From: Scatophagus argus
Taxonomy: Eukaryota > Chordata > Actinopteri > Scatophagidae
Assembly (NCBI RefSeq): GCF_020382885.2
Contig: NC_058502.1
Coordinates: forward strand, 10,319,950-10,383,949
Length of the DNA: 64,000 bases
Direction of reading: 5' to 3'
Below are positions 10,291 through 50,722 of the stretch, one piece after another. How positions within the stretch are numbered: position 1 is the first letter of the stretch; each line of letters starts with the position of its first letter. A program made the position numbers and the translations under genes. The notes below the pieces were generated by a model that worked only from the letters and a program-made list of their open reading frames with translations, searched no databases and was not told the DNA's origin.

Positions 10291-11828
10291 CTTTAAACAA
10301 AAAACAGAACTGTCAATCAAAAAGCTGTTTAAAAATATAGAAATTTAAATATATATATATATATATTATGCAAGAACCTAGAAACATGTCCTTTATCTGG
10401 ACAACTAAAAGAGCACTATACTGTATACTATACCTTGGACTAAGTGAAGGCACTGACATAGAAACAAGAGAGTTGAAAATGTAGCCAGTTATTCATTTGG
10501 GCCTCCTCATCTTTCCCATGAAATTTTTCACTGACTAAGGCACAAACAATTTGAATTTGAAACGAAGGGCAAACTCTTCATTCAGGATCACAGAAGTTTT
10601 AGCCGAGCAGTGGGGTAGCAACAAAATGTTTTGGTAGAGCCTAGTATGTATAGTGTGTTCCAACAGGCTTTCTTGTTCCATGGGAAACTCACTTCAGTGG
10701 ACTTGACTGGAACAGTCTTCTCTGCTAGTGAAGCAATTCATTTCTTTAATAATTTCATTTCATTTGATAATTGATGCTTATTACCCGCCATATACTTCCT
10801 CCTCATGCCCTCCTGCTGATGTCATAATAGCATTATATGCTGCTGACTCAAAGTGAGCTTAAAACACATTTGGTCAGGTACAAACACATCACAACTGATT
10901 GCTGTTTTCATGTGCAAACGTGCCTCACCTGCTTTCTCACTTCAAACCGAAGTGACTTCAAATACTCACTTCAAATACTCACTTTCTCACTTCAAACCGC
11001 AGTGAGAAAGCAGCAGAAAACGGAGCCATAATGCACAGCTGCTAAACCTAACACCTTTGCATAGCCATATTTGCTTAGGGAGCTGGACTACTAATAAAGA
11101 TATTTATCATGTCAAAGTTAAAAAAAATCTTTTGTATTTAAGTCACCAATACGACGTAATTACAACACTCCGAGGTCTTACTATACACCGACGGTTACTA
11201 TTAGCTAATATCCTGGTATCATTTTGTTCCATTGTGACGATACAAGACGTTACTAGTACACCTTGGCTGGTTCACAGCGCTGATGGTTTAACACCACGCT
11301 AAACAGATTATGGTTGTTAAAGGAAAGCAGGCTTTAGTTGTCTTATGCCACGATAAAATCTTTCGTTTTGGACAGTGGACTCGCTAATACTGTGCAGTCC
11401 TTATTCAGGCCTGTAAAAGTAACAAACAGAAAACTAGCTAAAGCTAAGTTAATGTTACTTCCCGACCCAATTTACATGGTGTTGCTTTATCAGTCCTGTC
11501 CACGGAACCCTGCTCTCTGCGGTAACTTAGCTAGCCATAGCTAGCTGGCCATAGCTAGCTAACTATAAATAAACGGAAAAAAGTCGCTCCATTAAAATGA
11601 AGCTACCGCCTTATAGGAGCATTTTGAAGTATTAAATGGTTGAGCTAAGGCACTGGTGGATCTGCGAGAAGGTTCACGACAGCGTCGAGAGCAGCAGAGT
11701 AACGTTAGACCAAAAGACTCTAAAAATAGTTGCCACATAATACAAGAGTAACTTCTACCTCGTTGCTAACATATCATTCACTATTCTAACTGGGAATGTT
11801 AGAGTAGTTGTTTGATTTTAGCACTTAC
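10291..11828 (-). other. anxa11: anxa11 first intron
   Basis: 1.5-kb intron between the 5' UTR exon and the ATG exon. It contains an (AT)n run at 10351-10367, a direct and inverted repeat cluster at 10932-11011, and a 3x AGCTAGC cluster near 11527-11562. No coding sequence. Confidence 0.7.
10932..11011. repeat. Short direct/inverted repeat cluster
   Basis: TTTCTCACTTCAAACCG occurs twice, followed by A/C-AGTGA; CTTCAAATACTCA occurs twice between. The second long copy reads TTTCTCACTTC...GCAGTGAGAAA, so it is also an imperfect hairpin. Confidence 0.8.
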
Positions 11829-11900
11829 CTTAGTATGTTTAAGTCTCTTCCTGAAAGCCGTATTTCTTTGACAAGTCACTGCATTAAGAGTATTGCCTAG
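11829..11900 (-). other. anxa11: anxa11 5' UTR exon (right edge uncertain)
   Basis: Minus-strand sequence ending AACATACTAAG is followed by a strong donor GTAAGTGC at 11821-11828, and the next acceptor downstream is that of the ATG exon. It contains no long frame, as expected for a leader. The transcription start is not visible; I place it loosely near 11890-11930. Confidence 0.6.
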
Positions 11901-11977
11901 TGGGCGGAATACTTTCCACTGAGGGGTCCCACCCATCTATTTGACCGATTGAGAGCGGTGACACGGCCGCCTTCTGA

Positions 11978-11985
11978 TCACGTGA
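11978..11985. promoter_or_regulatory. anxa11: TCACGTGA E-box in the anxa11 promoter
   Basis: Perfect palindrome TCACGTGA with flank ATCACGTGAC, about 80-150 bp upstream of the anxa11 leader exon. It fits USF/TFE consensus and closely resembles the CLEAR element (GTCACGTGAC) of lysosomal genes. Confidence 0.6.
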
Positions 11986-11990
11986 CGGTC

Positions 11991-12251
11991 ATAAACAAAT
12001 ACGTGTTCACTACTTGCCATAAAGACACGAACATCAATGACTTGATGGAAAGTATGACAAACCGATGTCCCCAAATATTACACAATAGGTCCATTAACGT
12101 TATTTGGAATGTGTACTGCCTAAAACAAACCGCACCCTGCCCAGGTAAGTCTATCTAAATCTAAAAATAAATTCTATAAATATTTCGTTTACTGACAGAC
12201 ACATATTTTCAAATTCTTAACAATTTAAATGGGTTATATAGTGGAGGAATA
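11991..12251. other. Divergent intergenic DNA, anxa11 side
   Basis: No gene seen. The plus open frame at 11949-12158 has no domain. This is upstream promoter-flank sequence of anxa11. Confidence 0.5.
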
Positions 12252-12253
12252 TA

Positions 12254-12581
12254 CACTATGTAGACAAAAGTATCCGGACCGTATCTGGACCTGTTTATGG
12301 GGCTGTTTTATGCTCCTTACTCCTTTCTTACTTACTGATTCCCGTCAAACACATTTGGGATGAACTGGAATGGAGATTGTGAGCCAGGTCTTTTAGTCCA
12401 ACATCAGTGTCTCATGCTCTACTGTATGAATAAGCAAAAAATCCCACGGAAACATCTTGTGGAAATCCTTCCCAGAAGAGTGGAAGCTGTTACAGCTACA
12501 AAGCTGTCTATGTATTTAGAATGCAATGCTATTTAAGTACCTGTCATGGTTAGGTGCCCCAATACCTTTGTCTATATAGTG
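12254..12581 (+). mobile_element. 328-bp dead Tc1/mariner-like element with TA duplication
   Basis: Inverted ends CACTATGTAGACAAAAGTAT and its mirror (ATACCTTTGTCTATATAGTG) are flanked by TA at 12252-12253 and 12582-12583. Inside is the tail of a Tc1 transposase frame in pieces: HIWDELEWRL from 12350, then PTSVSH, then a segment like KIPxxxxxxLVESLPRRVEA with stops. Most of the transposase (including the first catalytic Asp residues) is missing, so this is an internal-deletion derivative. Confidence 0.88.
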
Positions 12582-12583
12582 TA

Positions 12584-13480
12584 TATACTAATCAGTATTG
12601 TATATTTTGTTGCTATATACTATAAAATTTTGTAGCAACAATCAAAGTTGTAGTAATATACCGTAATTGAAATGGGGTCCATAAACGAAATACATTTTTG
12701 ACAGTGGAATAAAGTTGCATGAGTGTATTTTTCTCAAAGTACTGTATGACTGGATATTGTTTGTAATGGTAGTTGTGATGTAAACAGAGAAGTGTTGTTT
12801 TTATCTACTCCCACGTCACTAGTCCTGCATTTTCCACAAGAAGGATACACACATGGATTATATGTGGAATTACACAACTACAATACACTGTGCGTGTGTA
12901 TGTGAAGGACATTTGTCACAAGAGGGAGCCCTTTTTAAAGCTTTCCACATAACGTACCATGGTCAGCCTGCCACCTTCAGGTTGGTTTGAAGACTGGGGC
13001 ATGCTCAGCAGAATGCCTCTGACAGGCCTGGGGCTGGTGCTGGGGTGCTGATTTTACTGACTGATTAACTGAGTTGAATCCTAGGTCTTTTCTAATGGTG
13101 TTCATTCACTAAAGATTAAACATATATCCCGTTGCACACATGACAAAATATTTTTTTGCAGACGACAGAAGTACACAAGTGAACAGAATCTGGAACTGAA
13201 GTTGCTGTGAAACACTGTTGGCTTATGACCAGGTAGGTCCAAAGATGAGTCAGTTAAGTGCAACTACTCATTTGTGTCTCTGGCTGAATACACAAAACAC
13301 AACCCCCCCACCCCCCCCAAATCCAAACACACAAACACACACACACAGACGCCATTTTTCAGTACCTATGTGTTATTTTTTTTTAATGATAATGTCACAG
13401 ATATGTGGTAAAGCTATTGGTTTGCAGAGTCAGGGATAGGGAGATAATTATTGCCTAACCTAGGAGCCTTTAGCTATTAA
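12584..13480. other. Intergenic DNA upstream of zcchc24
   Basis: No gene seen. Contains a C-rich/CA-rich low-complexity stretch at 13302-13348. Confidence 0.6.
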
Positions 13481-42565
<29,085 letters not shown>

Positions 42566-43580
42566 TAATCTTCATTCAGTCAGAGAGCAAGTCCTATTGT
42601 GTCCCAAGTCCTATTGCTCATCCTCCATTAAGGCTGTTATCACCACCCCACCCTGTTTCCCACGTCCCTGCCCTGCACACGACATGGCGTCCTTTCCTCC
42701 TCATGTCCTCCCCTCCTTCTTTCAGAAGCCTCAAGTACAGACGGTAGCTCTAACCCCTTTCTCCCTTCTTTCTGTCCCTCTCACCAACCACCTGTGGAAT
42801 ACAGATTTTAGCCTTTACACTTCTTCTTTAGAGACAGTATTCAAGAGTACATCCTGAAATGAGAGGAACGTGGTATCTTAGGATCAGTATCTCTCTCTCT
42901 CGAAATTATCTTCATCAAAGGAAAAAGACTTGCCAAAATCAATGACTTTTTTTAAATTTTTTTTTTTTTTTTTACACCTCATGCATCAGAAACCACATAA
43001 CCCCACCAATGTTTAACAACAGCCAATCATTGTATTGATGAATTAGCAACAGGCATGTTTTTCATTGGTGTCACTGACAGTATTGGTCTCACTAGATTAC
43101 CTCGCCTTGGGGTTCGTCGGCTTTGTGTTTACAGAGATCTGCCTTCCATTTTCCTGCCAAGTGAAGTGTGTGGTAATGTGATGAACGTTTAACTTGGGCC
43201 TCTCATGATGATATAATGTATATGAGGCCTCTGATGTCTTGCCGTATTAGGGTCAGCAGCACATCTTATTAACTGTGAATTAACTGAGGGACAATGTGCC
43301 ATACATCCCTAGCTTACATTTGGCCTATTTATTTTCTTGTCATCTTGTGTGCAATTTGAGTTTTAACTGGGACATAAAGAGATGTTTTTTGTATGTTTGT
43401 ACATCACATTATTGTGTTACTGCTTCCATGTGTCTTTAGAAACTACTGTAGGTTCAGTTGCGTAGATTCGCTCCTTGTTTAAACTTAGCATGTTGCTAAC
43501 AGATAAGGTTTCATTTACCCCCCTAGTATTTTTGTTGCCACACAAATTCTCACTTTTCTTTATATGTTAGACAAGTTGCA

Positions 43581-43604
43581 TTTATGTCAATTGCTTGACA
43601 TAAA
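43581..43604 (+). promoter_or_regulatory. zcchc24: Perfect hairpin in the zcchc24 3' UTR
   Basis: TTTATGTCAA and TTGACATAAA form a 10-bp stem with a TTGC loop. No known function is assigned. Confidence 0.6.
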
Positions 43605-44875
43605 CACAACTCAGAAGGAGCTGTAGGAAAACAATATTTTCAGTAAAAATGATTTTGCCTTTCGTACAATTTCTTTAAAGTGTCTATTCAGTTTTCAGAG
43701 CAATGAAAAAAAAAAACTGACTGCTTGCCACAATTTGCCATTCACATGTACAGCCTGATTAGATTGATTTTAAATACAATTTAGTAAATACAAAAGGTAA
43801 ATGTCTGCTTGAAGGAGATTCAGAAAAATGTCGGAGTTCTTATTTAGCACCAGTTGATTTCTTGCAGCCACTATGGAGCTAAATGGAAACTTTTCCAGCA
43901 GCTTGCACCTTTCAAAACTATGTCCAAGAGCAAATTGCAGTGTGAAGAGTGTCTAGAGGGAGTTGAAGCTTTGGAGAACTACAATGATTTTCAGGTTGGC
44001 TGACAGAAACAATAGGATTTAACATGGAAGGGTTGATTTGTGATTCAGGCGATGCTGAAGATGCAAGGATATATGGAAAGTGATGATTAAATTATGTTTA
44101 CACTTATTGTCATTTTTATGAACATAAGTGCCTACTATTACAGACCAATGTCTTTAAAGAAAGAAAAAAACACATCCTGTTTACAGATGTCATCGTGCAG
44201 ACCTAAAGCACTACAGAGGAAATTAATGCAGTTTTGACGAAACCTGCCTTTCAAGGAACCTTGATATAGGAATTGTGAACTATTTTACATGTACTGTATT
44301 TCTAGCCATATAAAAGCTGGTTGACTATATTTTATACTGTAAAATACTGTATGTGCCTTAAAAAGATTTTAATCATTCTGAAGTATCAGGACTTGGAAGC
44401 AATTTGAAATTGGGAAAAGATGGAGATGGACTCAAAGATGGAGCAGCATACGTGCATGTGTTAGCTGTAATGCATAGGAAGTTAAATGCAGGTTCAAGAT
44501 GTGACAAAGGACAAGAAAACGATACAGTTCCTCTATTGGCAGTTTGAACTGGCATTGTGGGTGTTCACGCAGTTTGCTGGGTTGGAGACACGGGCTGAAA
44601 CAGCATTTCCAGCTGGCAATAACAATCCTACTGTGGTCTGTTGTCAAGGAGTATCAACAAAGATGTTATTTCTTAGTCAGTCACAACAGAACAGAGTCGC
44701 ACATGAAACTGTGGACCTCACTTTGTTTTTTTTATCTATTGTAGTTGTGTTTATCCAAGGAACTGTGGGTTTGTCAAAAAATATACATGGTTACTTGCCT
44801 TAGTGGGAGAGTTTTCAGTGGCTGATAATGGTACCTTACAGTTTTGAGAAATTTTGTCAAATTCTGTCTGTGGCG

Positions 44876-45211
44876 TTAAAGGGGCACTCCATTGATTTAG
44901 TATTGCAATCCCCACAAAGTTGGGAGGCTTGCAAGAGACACTAAACAACAGAGGCTGAGCTCTTCTGACTTTTAGCTTCTGGTAAAAAAAAAAAACAAAA
45001 AACAAAAACAAAAATGCTAGATCCTGCATTTCCCATAATGCAACTCCACAGCATCTGACATCATCAGGGTTATGTTTTTCCTCATATCTGACAAAGCTCC
45101 TGCAGAGCTACAGAAGACATTATACAGCTGTGTTCACAGTCTGAGTAGCACTCCCTGTACTGAGTAAATTCAGTTTCAACTGTTTGTAAAAGTTTTGGAG
45201 TGCCCCTTTAA
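44876..45211 (+). mobile_element. 336-bp MITE with 16-bp perfect inverted repeats in the zcchc24 3' UTR
   Basis: TTAAAGGGGCACTCCA (44876-44891) and its exact reverse complement (45196-45211) close the element. TTAA at both outer ends fits a piggyBac-type target duplication, though TTAA may be part of the repeat. The inside has no frame but contains an A-rich block and CCCATAATGCAACTCC, a phrase seen in fish repeats. Confidence 0.85.
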
Positions 45212-46752
45212 AAGAAGGAACTCACAGTTGTCTGTATATTCTCGCAAGTTAAACTAAATGCAAGATTCTCCTTTCAGCCCACCACTGTTGGTAACAATAC
45301 ATTTTTATTACTGTTACCATAGTTCTTCTTTTGCTCTCTGTGACAACACTAACCGTATTGTCCACGTCATACTATGTGGCAGTAGTGAGAGGAATAGATG
45401 CAAATGATGCCTTGTGAACTAACCTCATAAACAGGTAACATTATTGTGATTCATAGAGTTCTGGCAGAGTAGACATGAGAAATCCTTTTCAAGAATTTGA
45501 TTCCACCCAGATACATGTTATGAGGAGGCCATTTTAAATGGCAAATCAAGAGCCAATGGAAGCAATTGATAGAATACTTTTGCGGAAAAAAAAAAGAAAA
45601 AAATTCTGCTTTCAGACGTAATGTCTTGAACTACATATACTTGACTTTTCTAGTACCTTTTCAGTTCATTTTTTTTCTATGAATGAGATGTGTATTTTGG
45701 AACACTTAATAGATGTTGAAAATTATAAAGCAATCTGCAAAAGTCAAGAGTTATTTCCCTGACAAAGATAAGACTGTTTTATGTATATATTTGATGGCCA
45801 TCATTTTTTCTTTTAAAGTGTTATGCATTATTGAAGCTTTTTGTGTTCGAAGAAGGGCCTATTGCTGAGAATTAAACAAAGCTGGGAGTTTTTGTTTTTC
45901 TTTTATGTTTTACAATAATCTGAGGAGTTATCCTGCAGAAATATTTATGGAAAAAATTTTTTACAACACTTTTTGTATAGAATATGCAAGATACACTAAG
46001 AAGGAAATATTGATGTCTACATAGAATATTATTAAAAAAGCTGGTACATAATTAATACCCTTTCTCAAGTACAAGCCATTGTGTTTTTGTGTTTTGTTTT
46101 ATGATGTTATCAATATTGAATAACCCACAATGTTATTCAGTTGCTATATGTAACTAATTTTGAGCTGCCATTTACATCCATACAGTAGCATGTATTAATT
46201 TTGTAAACAATATTATGAAGATATATTATGTTAACATGCAGAAATCTTTTCTTTTTTTCTTAATTAGTGACGGATACTCACCACTGTATAAGCACATTAA
46301 ACTGTGAGATGTAGTTTGCTATAAGCAGCAATGACAAGAAACTATTATACAATGTTACAGTGTTATTAGTAGCTTAGGGAATGTATACTTTTGGTCAAGA
46401 AAGTGTGTGTGACAAAGAACTATTTTAGAGTTTGCATGTGCATGTGTTTGGTTTTGAATGAACTATTATGTTGTGCAATGTATTACTTATTTAAATACTT
46501 TACAGTAGTTTGCTACAGTACATATTTGTTTTGAACATTATCAGCAACTTCTGATTGTTATTAGTCCCTAAGTAATTCATTTACTGCTAGCATAGCCTCT
46601 ATGAATAATACATATTTACTGAATGTAATGCGTTAACACTTTATGTGGTCAATTTGGAAAGTTGTGTTTGTATTCTTTACTGTCTGTATCACTTGACCTG
46701 TTCATAATGCAATATTGCAATAACATTTGAATTGGACAGAACACAGGCGTGA

Positions 46753-46771
46753 GGTGGGGGGCGGGGGGGGG
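46753..46771 (+). repeat. G-rich run, possible G-quadruplex
   Basis: Runs GG, G6 and G9 separated by single bases, about 150 nt upstream of the poly(A) signal on the coding strand of zcchc24. Confidence 0.7.
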
Positions 46772-46919
46772 ACAATGATCTTGGGAAACAAGAACCGTCA
46801 TGGTTTTGAGAGTCAACCACAGGTCTGTTTTTCATGTCCATGAAACGGCATTCCAAAATGTGCCTTATTTGTTAGTTGGGAAAACATTGTAGTGCTTTAT
46901 TGCTGTCGAGAGTTTGATG

Positions 46920-46925
46920 AATAAA
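46920..46925 (+). terminator. zcchc24: zcchc24 polyadenylation signal
   Basis: AATAAA at 46920-46925 is followed 20-40 nt later by a T/G-rich stretch (GTCTTTATTTGTTTG), the usual arrangement. Cleavage is expected near 46940. Confidence 0.7.
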
Positions 46926-46940
46926 AGTCATATTGGATTA

Positions 46941-48080
46941 AAACTGGACTGAGCAGTCTTTATTTGTTTGAGTCCTTTGCTCAATTGTTGTTTAGTACAG
47001 TCTGTATAATATGAATTACAGAATATATGCTTGTGTTTTAGTTTTAGTGCGTATGCAACACTAAAAGCAAACATGATGTTTTTTTTTTTTTTAAGGGATC
47101 ATTCATCATGATTGTGAAACGCAAAGGGAGACTTGTAAAACTTACTTTTCACTGTATGTGAAAGAGCTGAAAGATAACAGACACTTCAAGTTGACGAGAT
47201 TGATTTCCACACTTTAGTCAAACTGTGGACAGGAAAACTAAAACACAAAAAAGGGACACCCACTGACATGGGTTCTGCGTGATAAATGTGGACATTTACA
47301 GCAGAACCAGCTTGTACCAGTTGTAAAGATGTCATTGTTTTGCATGTGTATTAAATGTTGGCTGCAACACCACCATCCTTTGGGCCAAGTTTCCATGCAC
47401 AATATTGGATGTGCATTCCAAATAACTAAAACTAAACCAAAGGGTGGGGACCCAAATTATATCAAGTTTGTTACAACATCTCTAGCTCAAACAGAGTGAG
47501 AGCTGAAAAGTCTCTATAGCAACAATGTAATCGGAGAATTCAAACAAACGGTGGAAGGTCAGCGTGCATATGGTTTCATTTAGGGGCAAGAGCTGCTTTT
47601 TTACATCGCTTCATTATTTACTTTCATAAAGTATTAGCTCGATAAGCAGCACCACCCAGTCTCTGGCTTTCAGACATGTCCTGGCCTTCCTCCCTCCCTC
47701 TTTTCTGCTCTCCCCATTGTACACTCTGTGTTTCAAATAAAGAGGCAGTGAAAGGAAGAGCAGCCCACATACAAGCTGAAGACATTTTCAGGTTCATTTC
47801 TGGTTCCAGCAGATTAAATCATCTGCATTCACTGTGTCCACTGAGGCTATAGCCCACAGGTCTATCATGTGTCAACAGCATTCATGTGATATTTCAGCTC
47901 CACTGTAGGTGGCTGTCACATGATGTCACATCCTGCTCTGATGGACAGGAAGTGAGTTCTGCTGGAGAGCCAGCTCGAGTCTAAAAACAGCTTCTGGATC
48001 ATTTCCAGGAAGCTTTAAAATCAGCAATGCTAGCGGCACATGAGAGCAAGCGTATGAGAGCAGAGTAAAATCTGAAAATA
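46941..48080. other. Convergent intergenic DNA between zcchc24 and ppif
   Basis: No gene, RNA or repeat family recognised. Contains a T12 run near 47081. Confidence 0.6.
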
Positions 48081-48085
48081 GTCAT

Positions 48086-48091
48086 TTTATT
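48086..48091 (-). terminator. ppif: Candidate ppif polyadenylation signal
   Basis: First AATAAA found by eye on the minus strand after the ppif stop, 700 nt downstream. The frames at 48285-48566 and 48612-49043 are unsupported. Confidence 0.4.
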
Positions 48092-48790
48092 TGGCAATGA
48101 ATGGGAAAGTAATTGCACAATAACATAGTGGATGATTTCAAGAGACAGTTCACCCCTTCTCTTACCTTTAGTGCAGTTTATCCATCTAGATTATTTTGGT
48201 GTGAGTTTCTGAGTTCTGGACATATGTCGACCTGCTCATGAATACAATCGGGCTATATGGCCAAAAAAAAAAATACAGACCCGGTTATTCAAGGTAATCC
48301 AGAGATCTTGTTGTGAGAAGTTTCATGTAAGAACTATATATGAACATCTCTACAGCTGGTATCTTCCAAACACAGCAACTCAGACCAAAACATCCTAAAT
48401 GGTCTAACAGCAGGGAGGAAATAAACTGTCCCGTTAAGATGTATACACAAGTACAAGTCGTACACCATAGAAAAGCAATATACCTGTTCCACTCAAAATA
48501 AAAATGTATTAGTCTAACTACTAGTCTTGCCTTGTTGCGTAGTCTTGTTAGTTTTATAACAAACACGCATTATAAAGATTTCATAACTGATTTCAGGCAT
48601 TAAAAATAAATTTGATAAATTTGTCTTTTAACATCATAATCAAGAGTAAAAATATCAGATTTTATCGAGAAACAGAATCACCTGGGGCAGTTTCTCCTTT
48701 AGAGGATCATGAAAACAGGTTGAAAGATAAAGTCAGTAGTGATCTGTTGCATATTGAGTCATCCAACAGAAATCCATGTGTTATGAAGTG

Positions 48791-48926
48791 TTATTTAACC
48801 TCCCCACAGTCAGTGATGACAATTTTCTTGATCACACCACCGTCATGTAAACCAAAGGACTCCATCTTGATGACCACATCCATACCTTCCTTCACCTGCC
48901 CGAACACTACGTGTTTACCATCAAGC
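48791..48926 (-). CDS. ppif: ppif exon 6, residues 158-201 and stop
   Basis: Encodes [18 protein letters not shown] then ESFGLHDGG and [15 protein letters not shown] at 48791-48793. The acceptor is TTTGACAG. Confidence 0.96.
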
Positions 48927-50722
48927 CTGTCAAAAGAGAGACGAAAAGTGACTTCAGCAACTCAAAGGTGGTTAAATCTTGAGAATATGAGTGACATAGC
49001 CAAGATAACACATTTAAAAGTTCCATTTACCATTCAGTTTTAGTCGTGCAGATGAAGAACTGGGAGCCGTTGGTGTTTGGCCCCGAATTTGCCATTGAAA
49101 GTGTTCCTGCACACGTCAAAAAGTCAACATGTAAATCAATTAAATGCAATGCAGTCAACAAAATCTTGACCTCCTTTTAGCACAGAGTCAACAACATTTA
49201 GGCTTGACTGATGCAAATGAGAAGCATGACACAAAATCACAAGTGTGTTAGTTAAAGACCTGTTTAACTTATCTGCAACTGACGCAAACTGTGATTGCAC
49301 AACACTTGGAAGTGAACGAGCAAATAATCAGCATGTGGATGAAGTTTATTCAAGAAAGGAGTTATTTTGATTAGCGCATGTTGTCTCACTTAAAAAGTAG
49401 GTCATTCACCAGGGGATTACAAAATCCATATAGGAGGTGCTGCATGAAATTATGCACTGACATCTAGTGGACATGCAGCTAATATGAAGATACAGACAAA
49501 AACCTGGCAAAACATGTTGTTAAAACCTAGGAAAGTGACATAAACACTGACATCAGGTCAAATTATACAGTCTCTTTGTAAATGGTTTCATATTTAAATT
49601 TTTTAAAACTAAATCATCCGTTAAGTGTGTGTTTTGTAACTTTAGTTAATATGAAAATTTAACAACGTCAGAGGAGACAAAGTCTCATGCACTCTCTGTG
49701 GTCTTTGGCGTCCCCCTGAGGGGGCCTTGACCCCACGTCTGGTTTGGACTGACTGACAGTTTAGTCTTCAAAATACCAGAAAACAAACAAACTGAAAAAT
49801 TTTTGAAAATGTTTGAAATCTACATTTGAGATACTGGAAAATGACTACAACCATAAATTCAGGAGCATTTTGATTTTAAGTCTGCCACTTAAAATACTTT
49901 CATCAACCTATAGATCTGAATAGAAAAGGATTGTTCATTAAGTCAGAGATAAAGTTTTCCATAGCAAGTGTGTGAGCAAAAATGTACCTGGGCCAGTATG
50001 CTTTAACTTGAAGTTTTCATCTTTGAATGTTTTCCCATATATAGATTTCCCTCCAGTGCCATTGTGTTTGGTGAAATCTCCACCCTGTAACAGAACACAC
50101 ACAGCAGATACCATGACGGACAATGTGCCCGTTATGTACACCACCTTCATTGTAAATCTTACCTGACACATGAACTCAGGTATGATCCTGTGAAACACAG
50201 ATCCTTTGTATCCAAAGCCATGTTCCCCAGTGCATAGCGCTTTGAAGTTTTCTGTAAAATGAGTTAGCTTTTTAATTAATATTAAAACAAGCCAAGGATA
50301 CTTAAATAAGCTCTTAAAATAGCGTGACTCTTGATTTTGCAGCATGATGAAGCATACCTGCAGTCTTTGGCACAACATCTGCATTCAACTGCAAGATAAT
50401 ACAAATCACATACAAATTCATGAATGAATGTTTGGCCTACACTAACGAAGGCCCTCATCTGTAGATATCTGTAGCAGGTTACTGTGAGACATGCTGCAGG
50501 TGAGACCAAGGTGTTCAGGAGGGCTAAAGCTAGCTAGCTTACTACCTCAATTAAAATTCTTCCGAGAGGCTCGCTGTCGGCCTCGATGTCCAAAAACACG
50601 ACAGGGTTCTTGACGGGACCCGAGGACAACAGCCTGGCGGCGGCGATGGCCGGTGAGCTGTATCTTATGCGGTTTTTTAACTGCAACATCGCTGCTCGGC
50701 TGCTGATGAGTGTGGAGGTCAT
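48791..50722 (-). CDS. ppif: Cyclophilin D (mitochondrial peptidyl-prolyl isomerase F), complete, 6 exons, 201 aa
   Basis: Cyclophilin D catalyses cis-trans isomerisation of prolyl bonds in the mitochondrial matrix and promotes opening of the permeability-transition pore. The first 35 or so residues are basic, Ser/Ala-rich and without acidic residues, as in a matrix-targeting peptide. The cyclophilin fold follows with the active-site residues R91, F96, M97 and Q99 ([11 protein letters not shown]), the [14 protein letters not shown] strand, and W157 and H162, equivalent to CypA R55, F60, M61, Q63, W121 and H126. Exons of 177, 31, 89, 97, 76 and 136 nt keep frame, and the 31-nt and 89-nt exons are typical of the family. 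The start could be Met1 (50720-50722) or Met12 (50687-50689). Position next to zmiz1 and zcchc24 agrees with human PPIF. Confidence 0.96.
49031..49106 (-). CDS. ppif: ppif exon 5, residues 133-156
   Basis: 76 nt. Encodes [20 protein letters not shown] then TKTE; a Trp codon is split over the donor. Confidence 0.96.
49107..49987 (-). other. ppif: ppif intron 4
   Basis: 881 bp, nothing recognised. Confidence 0.7.
49988..50084 (-). CDS. ppif: ppif exon 4, residues 100-131
   Basis: 97 nt. Encodes [20 protein letters not shown] and [11 protein letters not shown]. Confidence 0.96.
50163..50251 (-). CDS. ppif: ppif exon 3, residues 70-99, active-site exon
   Basis: 89 nt. Encodes [18 protein letters not shown] then [11 protein letters not shown], which contains the catalytic Arg. 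Confidence 0.96.
50358..50388 (-). CDS. ppif: ppif exon 2, 31-nt micro-exon
   Basis: Encodes [10 protein letters not shown] plus the first base of a Glu codon, flanked by CTTGCAG and GTATGC. Its length is the family standard. Confidence 0.95.
50546..50722 (-). CDS. ppif: ppif exon 1, residues 1-59, with targeting peptide
   Basis: Encodes [19 protein letters not shown], then a Ser/Ala/Arg stretch, then [19 protein letters not shown] where the mature fold begins. Donor GTAGTA. Confidence 0.9.

Larger units (their letters stand above)
42566..46940 (+). other. zcchc24: zcchc24 3' UTR, about 4.4 kb
   Basis: AT-rich and without frames, running to the poly(A) signal. It holds a T-rich tract (42947-42975), a perfect 10-bp stem hairpin (43581-43604), a TTAA-flanked MITE (44876-45211) and a G-rich run (46753-46771). 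A long 3' UTR agrees with what I remember of the mammalian gene. Confidence 0.7.

Noticed and set aside
9955..10348. Plus-strand frames rich in Val/Asp/Ser or Cys/Trp across 9955-10348
   Set aside because: These are antisense and shifted readings of the 21-bp minisatellite in anxa11.
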